The notes under the pieces are model-generated. The model saw nothing but the letters and a program-made list of their open reading frames with translations. It was not told the origin of the DNA and did no database searches. A DNA stretch of 6,950 bases, taken from JBPOIS01 sp052034295. Its GTDB lineage: Bacteria; Pseudomonadota; Gammaproteobacteria; Pseudomonadales; Moraxellaceae. The stretch spans positions 1-6,950 of the forward strand of contig JBPOIS010000115.1 of the NCBI GenBank assembly GCA_052034295.1. Reading direction: 5' to 3'. A program made the translations under genes and the position numbers. Positions within the stretch are counted from its first letter, which is position 1. The number at the start of each line of letters is the position of its first letter. Below, piece after piece: positions 1 through 6,158 of this stretch.

Positions 1-1577
1 ATGGTCAGCATCTTGCGCCACAGGTCCACCGCGCGGAGGGTCTTGGCATTGCGCAGGGTGCCGGCGCGGGCCATGGCTTCGTATTCGGCATAGCGACGGG
101 CAAATGCGCGGCCGGTCAGGTCGTGCAGGTCCGGTACGTCGGCCGGGCTGAACAGGGTCCATTCGGCGTTTTCCATCACCCGCTGCATGAAGAGGTCGGG
201 AATCCAGTTGGCCGTGTTCATGTCGTGGGTGCGGCGACGGTCGTCACCGGTATTCTTGCGCAGCTCCAGGAACTCCTCGATGTCGAGGTGCCAGGTTTCC
301 AGATAGGCACACACGGCGCCCTTGCGCTTGCCGCCCTGGTTCACGGCGACGGCGGTGTCGTTGGCGACTTTCAGGAACGGCACCACGCCCTGCGATTTGC
401 CGTTGGTGCCCTTGATGTAACTGCCCAGCGCACGCACCGGGGTCCAGTCATTGCCGAGGCCGCCGGCCCATTTGGACAGCATGGCGTTGTCCTGGATCGC
501 ACCATAGATGCCGTACAGGTCATCAGGCACGGTGGTCAGGTAGCAGGAGGACAGCTGCGGCCGCAGGGTACCGGCGTTGAACAGGGTCGGGGTGGACGCC
601 ATGTAATCAAAGCTGGACAGCAGGTTGTAAAATTCGATGGCCCGGCCTTCACGGTCATCCTCGCGCAGGGCCAGCCCCATGGCCACCCGCATGAAGAACA
701 GCTGCGGCAGCTCGAAGCGCACGTCATTGCTGTGCAGGAAATAGCGATCGTACAGGGTCTGCAGGCCCAGATAGGTGAACTGGCCGCTGCGCTCGGGCTG
801 GATGGCCGCCTGTAGGCGCGGCAGGTCAAAATCCAGCAGCTCGGGGTTGAGCAGTTCCAGCTCGATACCGCGCTGCAGGTACACCGGCAGGGCTTCCCCT
901 TCGGGGGTGTCCAGCGGCAGGCCCAGGAAACTCAGCCCTTCGACCAGCAGTTGTTCACGCAACAGGCGTGCCGTCACATAGGTGTAGTTGGGCTCCTGCT
1001 CAATGCGGGTGCGGGTGGCCATGATCAGCGTGGTGGACAGGTCATCCGCCGACACCCCGTCGTACAGGTTTTTCACGGTTTCTTCGACGATGGCGCGCAC
1101 GTCGATGCCATCGAGGCCCTCGGCGGCTTTTTCCACCCGTTGCTGCAGTGCCGTCAGGTCCAGCGGCTGGCGCTGGCCATCGCGGCCTGTCACGTGCAGG
1201 GTGGGGTGGTGGTTGCTCTGTTGCTGCTGGCGCAGGGCGGCGTGCTGTTCACGGTAGATCACATAGTCACGGGCGACCTTGTGCTCGCCGGTGCGCATCA
1301 GCGCCAGCTCAACCTGATCCTGGATTTCCTCGATGTGCAGGGTGCCGCCCGAGGGCAGGCGGCGGCGGAACGTGTTGATCACCATGTCGGTGAGTTGCTG
1401 CACCCGGTCGCGCACCCGGCTGGAGCCTGAAGCTTCCTGGCCTTCGACGGCCAGAAAGGCCTTGGTGATGGCGATGCTGATTTTTTCGGCATCAAAACCC
1501 ACGACACTGCCATTGCGTTTGATGACCCGCAATTGTCCGGGGGCGGTCAATTCGGGGGAAACAATGGCGGATGTCAT
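1..1577 (-). CDS. nrdA: Ribonucleoside-diphosphate reductase large (alpha) subunit, class I, N-terminal part (3' end beyond window)
   Basis: Class I ribonucleotide reductase alpha subunit, which reduces ribonucleoside diphosphates to deoxyribonucleotides with the NrdB radical subunit in the cytoplasm. 525 residues are visible; Pseudomonas-type NrdA is, from memory, about 960, so nearly half is missing at the C-terminus. Two tandem ATP-cone domains are seen: residues ~15-112 (VIKRNG, then HIEEIQDQVELALM and VARDYVIYRE) and ~126-210 (HVTGRDG, then LYDGVS and YTYVTARLL). The catalytic barrel follows, with STPTLFNAGT at 329-337 and C345 in SSCYL, the equivalent of E. coli C225 of the active-site disulfide pair. 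KGAVCAYLETWHLDIEEF lies near 419-436. The thiyl-radical NxCxE motif should lie beyond the left edge. The ATG at 1577-1575 has GGAG nine bases upstream (1590-1587). The gene is divergent from bfmR. The inner cone has lost several nucleotide-binding positions, so only the outer one probably senses dATP. Confidence 0.96.
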   Translation of the reverse strand, partial: MTSAIVSPELTAPGQLRVIKRNGSVVGFDAEKISIAITKAFLAVEGQEASGSSRVRDRVQQLTDMVINTFRRRLPSGGTLHIEEIQDQVELALMRTGEHKVARDYVIYREQHAALRQQQQSNHHPTLHVTGRDGQRQPLDLTALQQRVEKAAEGLDGIDVRAIVEETVKNLYDGVSADDLSTTLIMATRTRIEQEPNYTYVTARLLREQLLVEGLSFLGLPLDTPEGEALPVYLQRGIELELLNPELLDFDLPRLQAAIQPERSGQFTYLGLQTLYDRYFLHSNDVRFELPQLFFMRVAMGLALREDDREGRAIEFYNLLSSFDYMASTPTLFNAGTLRPQLSSCYLTTVPDDLYGIYGAIQDNAMLSKWAGGLGNDWTPVRALGSYIKGTNGKSQGVVPFLKVANDTAVAVNQGGKRKGAVCAYLETWHLDIEEFLELRKNTGDDRRRTHDMNTANWIPDLFMQRVMENAEWTLFSPADVPDLHDLTGRAFARRYAEYEAMARAGTLRNAKTLRAVDLWRKMLT

Positions 1578-1652
1578 GGCGCAATTCTCCACAGGCGTCG
1601 GCAGTGACGCGTTACAGGCTGATGATGAAAAAACACGGGGATGTGTGATGTG

Positions 1653-1672
1653 AACCACAATCCCTAGTGGTT
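1653..1672. promoter_or_regulatory. NrdR box (proximal to nrdA)
   Basis: A 20-base imperfect palindrome with outer arms AACCAC and GTGGTT that are exact reverse complements. Its 14-base core (1656-1669) is CACAATCCCTAGTG. Against the NrdR-box core CACWATATATWGTG as I remember it, 11 of 14 positions agree; the mismatches are the three central bases. NrdR is the zinc-ribbon/ATP-cone repressor of ribonucleotide reductase genes, and its sites usually occur as pairs upstream of nrd operons. This copy lies about 80 bases upstream of the nrdA start codon, probably inside the transcribed leader. The site is seen in sequence; NrdR binding is inferred. Confidence 0.7.
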
Positions 1673-1687
1673 GAAGTTGAATTGGGC

Positions 1688-1701
1688 CACAACATACAGG
1701 A
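1688..1701. promoter_or_regulatory. NrdR box (distal, overlapping the nrdA -10)
   Basis: The sequence CACAACATACAGGA matches the remembered NrdR core CACWATATATWGTG at 10 of 14 positions, with the left half-site strong and the right weak. Its centre is 32 bp from the centre of the box at 1656-1669, about three helical turns, which is the phasing reported for paired NrdR boxes. It covers the proposed nrdA -10 hexamer (1691-1696), so bound repressor would block RNA polymerase. Alone it would be a weak call; the spacing and the position next to nrdA raise it. Confidence 0.6.
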
Positions 1702-1720
1702 TTTTGGCCAAGGTAGGCAA
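1691..1720 (-). promoter_or_regulatory. Candidate sigma-70 promoter of nrdA
   Basis: Read on the minus strand, TTGCCT (1720-1715, four of six against TTGACA) is followed after 18 bases by TATGTT (1696-1691, four of six against TATAAT). Transcription would start near 1684, giving a leader of roughly 105 bases before the nrdA ATG. The two hexamers are only moderate matches. The main support is that the distal NrdR box sits on the -10 and the proximal one about 20 bases downstream, a sensible layout for repression. Confidence 0.4.
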
Positions 1721-1740
1721 GGCAGGCTGCCTGTAAAAAC

Positions 1741-1781
1741 AGCAGTCAGGGTTTTTGCTAACCCCCTGAAAATCCACTGCT
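1741..1781. repeat. Imperfect nested inverted repeat in the nrdA-bfmR intergenic region
   Basis: Outer arms AGCAGT (1741-1746) and ACTGCT (1776-1781) are exact reverse complements. Inside them TCAGGG (1746-1751) pairs with CCCTGA (1764-1769), sharing one base with the outer arm, and six unpaired bases bulge on the right side. A run of seven A follows at 1782-1788 on the plus strand. There is no T run in the position needed for a rightward terminator. It could be an operator, a structured leader element or chance in an AT-rich region; no function is assigned. Confidence 0.35.
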
Positions 1782-1957
1782 AAAAAAACTTGATTTTTGG
1801 CCACCCCACACCGCTCAAGGATTATGGGTTTTTCTGATAACAGCACGGCTGATGGTTTTTTCACCGCACCCCTGGCAGGGCGTGTGCCTGTGTCTTAACA
1901 CTGCAATCTGCTGTATCACTTTGGTGTCCGCGTGTGCGCATTGCTGCGGAGTTTGTG

Positions 1958-1966
1958 TAGTATAGC
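1958..1966 (+). promoter_or_regulatory. Candidate -10 region of the bfmRS promoter
   Basis: The stretch TAGTATAGC contains overlapping -10-like hexamers, TAGTAT (1958-1963, four of six against TATAAT) and TATAGC (1961-1966). Neither has a good -35 at 16-18 bases upstream, which would suit an activator-dependent or autoregulated promoter; response regulators of this group are often autoregulated. Transcription would begin near 1970-1973, leaving a leader of about 60 bases before the preferred bfmR start. Weak call made mainly from position. Confidence 0.3.
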
Positions 1967-2033
1967 CGCAATGACTCACCGGTATGGCCCTTGTTTTTTC
2001 AGGGAATACGACTTCTTTTTGGGGATTGGCGCG

Positions 2034-2753
2034 ATGACGCAGGAAGAAAAACTGCCACGAATCTTGATCGTGGAAGATGATGAACGACTGGCCACGCTGA
2101 CACAGGATTACCTGATCCGTAACGGTCTGGAAGTCGGGGTCGAAACCGACGGCCACCGTGCCATCCGCCGCATCGTGGCCGAACAGCCGGATCTGGTGGT
2201 GCTGGACGTGATGCTGCCGGGGGCCGATGGACTGACCGTCTGCCGCGAAGTGCGCCCGCATTACCACCACCCGATCCTGATGCTGACCGCACGGGTCGAA
2301 GACATGGATCAGGTGCTCGGTCTGGAAATGGGTGCGGATGACTATGTGGCCAAGCCGGTACAGCCGCGCGTGCTGCTGGCGCGGATCCGTGCCCTGCTGC
2401 GCCGCACCGACAAGGTCGATCATGAGGACGTGGCCCAGCGCCTGGAGTTTGACGATCTGGTCATCGACAACGGCGGCCGCTCGGTCACGCTGGGGGGCAA
2501 TCCGGTCGATTTCACCAGTGCCGAATACGACCTGCTGTGGCTGCTGGCCTCGAATGCCGGCCGCATCCTGTCGCGGGAGGATATCTTTGAGCGCCTGCGC
2601 GGCATTGAGTACGACGGTCAGGACCGTTCCATCGATGTGCGCATTTCGCGGATCCGGCCCAAGATCGGTGATGATCCGGAAAACCCCAAACGCATCAAGA
2701 CGGTGCGCAGCAAGGGCTATCTGTTCGTCAAGGAATCCGGCCCTTCCGCCTGA
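2034..2753 (+). CDS. bfmR: OmpR-family response regulator BfmR (RstA group)
   Basis: A 239-residue DNA-binding response regulator, the cytoplasmic output of a two-component system with the kinase encoded just downstream. The receiver domain spans ~9-122, with acidic-pocket residues E14-D15-D16, phospho-acceptor D58 in VVLDVMLPGADG, T85 in MLTA and K107 in VAKP. A winged-helix OmpR/PhoB effector domain spans ~137-234 (FTSAEYDLLWLLA, YDGQDRSIDVRISRIR, TVRSKGYLF). The whole reads very close to Acinetobacter BfmR, including the YDGQDRSIDV segment shared with E. coli RstA. In Acinetobacter, BfmR controls biofilm pili, capsule and envelope stress resistance; carrying that role over is inference. 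The ATG at 2034 is chosen because GGGGA lies eight bases upstream and the BfmR N-terminus starts there. The frame is open further upstream, with an ATG at 1971. The gap to the kinase gene is 25 bases, so they are probably cotranscribed. Confidence 0.95.
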   Translation: MTQEEKLPRILIVEDDERLATLTQDYLIRNGLEVGVETDGHRAIRRIVAEQPDLVVLDVMLPGADGLTVCREVRPHYHHPILMLTARVEDMDQVLGLEMGADDYVAKPVQPRVLLARIRALLRRTDKVDHEDVAQRLEFDDLVIDNGGRSVTLGGNPVDFTSAEYDLLWLLASNAGRILSREDIFERLRGIEYDGQDRSIDVRISRIRPKIGDDPENPKRIKTVRSKGYLFVKESGPSA

Positions 2754-2778
2754 CCATTCACTGACCTGTTAGTGGCGC

Positions 2779-4458
2779 ATGATGGCCAAACCCCTGCTGG
2801 TCCAACAGCTACGCCAGAGCATTTTTCTGCGCATCTACGCAGGAATTGTGCTGGCGTGCGCGCTGATTGCGATTCTGGCCCTGGGGCTGTATGACCGCAT
2901 CAATGCCCAGCGGGCGCAGAATTACCGGGAAAACATCGCCGATGGGGTGATGTACCTGATCGCCGAAGGGCTGGCACGACAGCCCGATGTGGAGTCCCGG
3001 CAAAACTGGATCGACGACGCCACGCTGTTGCTGAACCTCCCGCTGAGTCTGGTCGGTGAGGACAATGTCAATCTGGGCCGGCGCGAGCTCAGCCTGCTGC
3101 GCAAGGGCAAGGCGGTGGTGCGCTTCAATGAGCTGCAGAATACCGGAGAACTGTACGCGCGGGTGCCAGGTGAAAACCAGCTGATCCATGTGCATGTGGA
3201 CAAGCTCGGCGAGCAGCAGATCAAGGCCGTGGCGGTGTTTTTGATGGATGATCTGGTGCAGTATCCCGGCCGCGAGAAGCAGCGCCTGCAGGCCATCAAG
3301 AGCCATTTTGACTTTCCGCTGACCCTGCTGCCCAGCAATCAGGTGCCGCTGGACATCGACCAGCGCGCCCGCATCAACCGCAAGGAAGTGATCCTGCTGT
3401 ATGCCGATTCCAGCGAAAGCGGACGCGGCAGCATGACCATCATCAGCCCCAGCATGGGCTATGACCTGTTGCGGGTCGGTCCCATCCCACTGTTCAACCC
3501 GTTGCCCTATTCACTGGTGATTGGCCTGAGTGTGCTCAGCCTGTTGCTGATTGCGCTGGCCACCTACCTGCTGGTGATTCCGCTGGAAGGCCGCATCCTG
3601 CAGTTGCGGCAGGGGATGCAGCAGGTGCGCCTGGGCAATTTTTCGGCCCGGCTGCCGATCGATGGCCATGATGAGATTGCCCAGCTGGCGTCGATGTTCA
3701 ACAACATGACCGCGCACATCCAGCGCCTGATTGAGTCACAGCGTGACCTGACCCGGGCGGTGTCGCATGAGCTGCGCACGCCGGTGGCGCGGATCCGCTT
3801 CGGGGTGGAAATGCTCGCCGACACCGATGACCTTGAGTCGCGTCTGGACCAGCAGGAAATGATCGATCAGGACATTGAGTCACTGAACAGGCTGATTGAT
3901 GAAGTGCTGGTGTACGCCAAGCTGGAAGAGGGCCGCCCTGCGCTGGAATATCAGCCCATCGACCTCAATGAAACCGTCCAGCGGCTGGTGCGTCAGGCGG
4001 AAAAACTGAAACAGGCCAAGGACATCGAGGTCCGCCTGCAGGACAGCACCCCCACCGTCATTGCCGAAGCCAAATACCTGGAGCGGGCGCTGCACAACCT
4101 GCTCAGCAATGCGCTGCGCCATGCCGAGAGCCGGGTGCGGCTGACCGTCCATGTCAACGGGGCCATGGCCTCGGTGTGCGTGGAAGACGACGGGCCAGGC
4201 ATCGCCCCGCAGGACCGCCGCCGCATCTTCATGCCGTTCACCCGGCTGGACGACAGCCGCACCCGGTTCCAGACCGACACCTCTTCCGGCTATGGGCTGG
4301 GGCTGTCCATTGTGGAGCGGATCAGCTACTGGTTCGGCGGCCGGGTCGATGTGGAAGACAGCCCCGAACTGGGCGGGGCCCTGTTCCGCCTGTCCTGGCC
4401 GGCCGACCTGCGCCAGACCAGCGTCCATCCACTGTCGGCCCATGAGTCAGCCAATTAA
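2779..4458 (+). CDS. bfmS: Membrane sensor histidine kinase BfmS (RstB group)
   Basis: A 559-residue inner-membrane histidine kinase, partner of the BfmR-type regulator upstream. Visible order: first membrane helix ~16-38 (IFLRIYAGIVLACALIAILA), a periplasmic sensor of about 200 residues (~39-241) that contains no cysteine, second membrane helix ~243-267, HAMP linker ~268-320, a dimerisation domain with the phosphorylated histidine H330 in SHELRTP, then a GHKL ATPase domain. The ATPase has an N-box (HNLLSNALRH, 439-448), G1 (DDGPG, 470-474) and G2 (GYGLGLS, 504-510). All catalytic motifs look intact, so it should be an active kinase/phosphatase. Its catalytic half resembles E. coli RstB (VEDDGPGIAP), but it is longer than RstB (~430) and close to Acinetobacter BfmS (~550), matching the regulator's assignment. 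ATG codons at 2779 and 2782 are adjacent and no strong ribosome site separates them. The sensed signal is unknown. Confidence 0.93.
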   Translation: MMAKPLLVQQLRQSIFLRIYAGIVLACALIAILALGLYDRINAQRAQNYRENIADGVMYLIAEGLARQPDVESRQNWIDDATLLLNLPLSLVGEDNVNLGRRELSLLRKGKAVVRFNELQNTGELYARVPGENQLIHVHVDKLGEQQIKAVAVFLMDDLVQYPGREKQRLQAIKSHFDFPLTLLPSNQVPLDIDQRARINRKEVILLYADSSESGRGSMTIISPSMGYDLLRVGPIPLFNPLPYSLVIGLSVLSLLLIALATYLLVIPLEGRILQLRQGMQQVRLGNFSARLPIDGHDEIAQLASMFNNMTAHIQRLIESQRDLTRAVSHELRTPVARIRFGVEMLADTDDLESRLDQQEMIDQDIESLNRLIDEVLVYAKLEEGRPALEYQPIDLNETVQRLVRQAEKLKQAKDIEVRLQDSTPTVIAEAKYLERALHNLLSNALRHAESRVRLTVHVNGAMASVCVEDDGPGIAPQDRRRIFMPFTRLDDSRTRFQTDTSSGYGLGLSIVERISYWFGGRVDVEDSPELGGALFRLSWPADLRQTSVHPLSAHESAN

Positions 4459-4461
4459 ACC

Positions 4462-4490
4462 TGAACAGCCCGCCAGTGATTTGTTAAACT
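4462..4490 (+). promoter_or_regulatory. Candidate prfC promoter
   Basis: TGAACA (4462-4467, four of six against TTGACA) and TAAACT (4485-4490, four of six against TATAAT) are separated by 17 bases. Together they lie in the 67-base gap between the bfmS stop and the prfC start. Transcription would start near 4496-4498, leaving about 30 bases of leader. This would let prfC be expressed independently of bfmRS. No terminator is visible between bfmS and prfC, so readthrough from bfmRS is also possible. Confidence 0.45.
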
Positions 4491-4525
4491 GCCGCCCCAC
4501 AGTTTCACGTGTGTTGCGGTGTGCC

Positions 4526-6121
4526 ATGACTGACCTTTCCACAGCCCTCATCCAGCAGGTGGCGTTGCGCCGCACTTTCGCCATCATCAGTCACCCCGAC
4601 GCGGGCAAGACCACCATGACCGAAAAGCTGCTGCTGTGGGGCAAGGCCATCCAGGTCGCCGGGGAAGTGAAAAGCCGCAAGGCCGAGCGCTCGGCCACAT
4701 CGGACTGGATGAGCATGGAAAAGGAGCGCGGCATCTCCATCACCACCTCGGTGATGCAATTCCCCTACCGCGACCATGTGATCAACCTGCTGGACACGCC
4801 GGGTCACGAGGACTTTTCCGAAGATACCTACCGCACCCTGACCGCCGTGGACTCGGCGCTGATGGTCATCGACGGGGCCAAGGGCGTGGAGGAGCGCACC
4901 ATCAAGCTGATGGATGTGTGCCGGATGCGTGACACGCCGATCATTTCCTTTGTCAACAAGCTGGACCGCGAGATCCGCGAGCCGCTGGAGCTGCTGGACG
5001 AAATTGAAAACGTCCTGAAAATCAAATGCGTGCCGATCACCTGGCCGATGGGCATGGGCAAGGATTTCATCGGCGTGTACCACCTCGGCACCGACACCCT
5101 GTACCTGTACAAAGCCGGGCATGGCAGCGAGATCACCCAGATCGAAACCCGCCAGGGCTACGACCACCCCGACCTGCGCGAGCGCATGGGCGAGCGTGAT
5201 TTCAGACAGTTTGAAGAGTCGCTGGAGCTGGTGCAAATGGCTGGTGAAACGCTCGACCCAGCGCTGTTTTTGACCGGCAAACAGACCCCGGTGCTGTTTG
5301 GTACCGCGCTGGGCAACTTCGCGGTGGACATGGTGCTGGATGCCTTCGTGGACTGGGCCCCGCCGCCCAAGGCGCACCCGGCGCTGGAGCGGCAGGTGGC
5401 GGCAGAAGAAGAAAAATTCAGCGGTTTTATTTTCAAGATCCAGGCCAACATGGACCCGCGCCACCGCGACCGGATTGCCTTCATGCGCGTGTGTTCGGGC
5501 CGCTATGAAAAAGGCGTGAAAATGAACCATGTGCGCCTCGGCAAAGAGGTGCGCATCAGCGACGCGCTGACCTTCATGGCCGGGGACCGCCAGCAGCTTG
5601 AAGAGGCGTGGCCGGGTGACATCATTGGCCTGCACAACCATGGCACCATCCAGATCGGCGACACCTTCACCGAAGGCGAAAACCTGCACTTCACCGGCAT
5701 TCCGCACTTTGCCCCGGAGCTGTTCCGCCGGGTGCGCCTGAAGGACCCGCTGAAGTCGAAGCAGCTGCAAAAAGGCCTGAAGGAACTGTCCGAAGAAGGC
5801 GCGACGCAGGTGTTCATGCCGCAGAACAGCAACGACCTGATTCTGGGCGCGGTGGGGGTACTGCAGTTTGATGTGGTGGCACACCGTCTGAAGGAAGAAT
5901 ACAAGGTCGAGTGCATCTATGAGCCGGTCAGCATCGCCACGGTGCGCTGGGTCAGTTGCGATGATGACAAAAAATTCAGTGAGTTCAAGAAAAAAGCCCA
6001 CGACCAGCTGTCAGTGGATGGCGGTGGACACCTGACCTATCTGGCGCCGAGCCGGGTGAACCTGCAGCTGATGCAGGAGCGCTACCCGGACATCGTGTTC
6101 CGCGCCACCCGGGAGCATTGA
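4526..6121 (+). CDS. prfC: Peptide chain release factor 3 (RF3)
   Basis: A 531-residue translational GTPase that removes RF1/RF2 from the ribosome after stop-codon-dependent peptide release. E. coli RF3 is 529 residues and the two align along the whole length. The GTPase domain carries G1 SHPDAGKT (22-29), G2 in GISITTS (69-75), G3 DTPGHE (90-95), G4 NKLD (144-147) and G5-like FGTAL (258-262). Domain II begins near 295 (FSGFIFKIQANMDPRHRDR), and the C-terminal domain ends with the typical RF3 sequence ERYPDIVFRATREH. The ATG at 4526 matches the E. coli N-terminus (VALRRTFAIISHPDAGKTT against VAKRRTFAIISHPDAGKTT). The frame is open well upstream into bfmS, with GTG 4511 and TTG 4514 possible, but these would add non-family residues. 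The ribosome-binding site is weak (GGTG, 4518-4521). The gene is convergent with the helicase gene. Confidence 0.98.
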   Translation: MTDLSTALIQQVALRRTFAIISHPDAGKTTMTEKLLLWGKAIQVAGEVKSRKAERSATSDWMSMEKERGISITTSVMQFPYRDHVINLLDTPGHEDFSEDTYRTLTAVDSALMVIDGAKGVEERTIKLMDVCRMRDTPIISFVNKLDREIREPLELLDEIENVLKIKCVPITWPMGMGKDFIGVYHLGTDTLYLYKAGHGSEITQIETRQGYDHPDLRERMGERDFRQFEESLELVQMAGETLDPALFLTGKQTPVLFGTALGNFAVDMVLDAFVDWAPPPKAHPALERQVAAEEEKFSGFIFKIQANMDPRHRDRIAFMRVCSGRYEKGVKMNHVRLGKEVRISDALTFMAGDRQQLEEAWPGDIIGLHNHGTIQIGDTFTEGENLHFTGIPHFAPELFRRVRLKDPLKSKQLQKGLKELSEEGATQVFMPQNSNDLILGAVGVLQFDVVAHRLKEEYKVECIYEPVSIATVRWVSCDDDKKFSEFKKKAHDQLSVDGGGHLTYLAPSRVNLQLMQERYPDIVFRATREH

Positions 6122-6126
6122 GGGGA

Positions 6127-6142
6127 GGGCCGGACCCGGCCC
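6127..6142 (+). terminator. GC-rich hairpin after prfC, possible terminator
   Basis: GGGCCG (6127-6132) and CGGCCC (6137-6142) are perfect reverse complements around a four-base loop GACC, starting five bases after the prfC stop. Eight GC-rich bases then separate the stem from TTTTACTTTT (6151-6160), so the T-rich part is not directly attached as in a standard intrinsic terminator. On the minus strand no T run follows the hairpin, so it would serve prfC rather than the converging helicase gene. Confidence 0.45.
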
Positions 6143-6158
6143 GCGCTCACTTTTACTT

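Larger units (their letters stand above)
1578..2033. other. Divergent intergenic regulatory region between nrdA and bfmR
   Basis: About 456 bases with no convincing gene. The AT content is visibly higher than in the flanking genes, with many A and T runs, as expected for a region with two outward promoters. It holds two NrdR-box matches (near 1653-1701), a candidate nrdA promoter (1691-1720), an imperfect nested inverted repeat (1741-1781) and a weak -10-like element for bfmR (near 1958-1966). Short open frames cross it, including one of 66 codons on the minus strand (1664-1864), but they show no recognisable protein features and overlap the regulatory sites. Confidence 0.75.

Noticed and set aside
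123..815. 230-codon open frame on the plus strand opposite nrdA
   Set aside because: It is antisense to the conserved NrdA barrel, and its composition is that of a reverse-complement shadow with no recognisable family.
1585..1593. DnaA-box-like TTCTCCACA near the nrdA start
   Set aside because: It differs from TTATCCACA at the third base and coincides with the nrdA Shine-Dalgarno, which already explains the sequence; a single imperfect site is not enough.
1704..1711. Perfect 8-base palindrome TTGGCCAA
   Set aside because: Too short to be meaningful, and it lies between the proposed nrdA -35 and -10; no second copy or known operator match was seen.
1848..1862. Short CAGC-ACG-GCTG hairpin before a run of six T (plus strand)
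   Set aside because: The stem is only four base pairs with a three-base loop, too weak for an intrinsic terminator, and no gene lies upstream on that strand for it to end.
1664..1864. 66-codon open frame on the minus strand upstream of nrdA
   Set aside because: It overlaps the proposed nrdA promoter and NrdR boxes, has no visible ribosome-binding site or recognisable motif, and fits a chance frame in non-coding DNA.
3880..4443. 187-codon open frame on the minus strand opposite the bfmS kinase domain
   Set aside because: It is antisense to intact histidine kinase motifs and shows no domain of its own.
4505..6001. 498-codon open frame on the minus strand opposite prfC
   Set aside because: It lies entirely antisense to a certain RF3 gene, and its translation is rich in His, Gln, Val and Leu without domains, as expected for the shadow of a GC-rich coding sequence.
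6126..6142. Hairpin after prfC as a bidirectional terminator for both convergent genes
   Set aside because: On the minus strand the stem is followed by a C-rich stretch without T residues, so termination of the helicase gene there is not supported.
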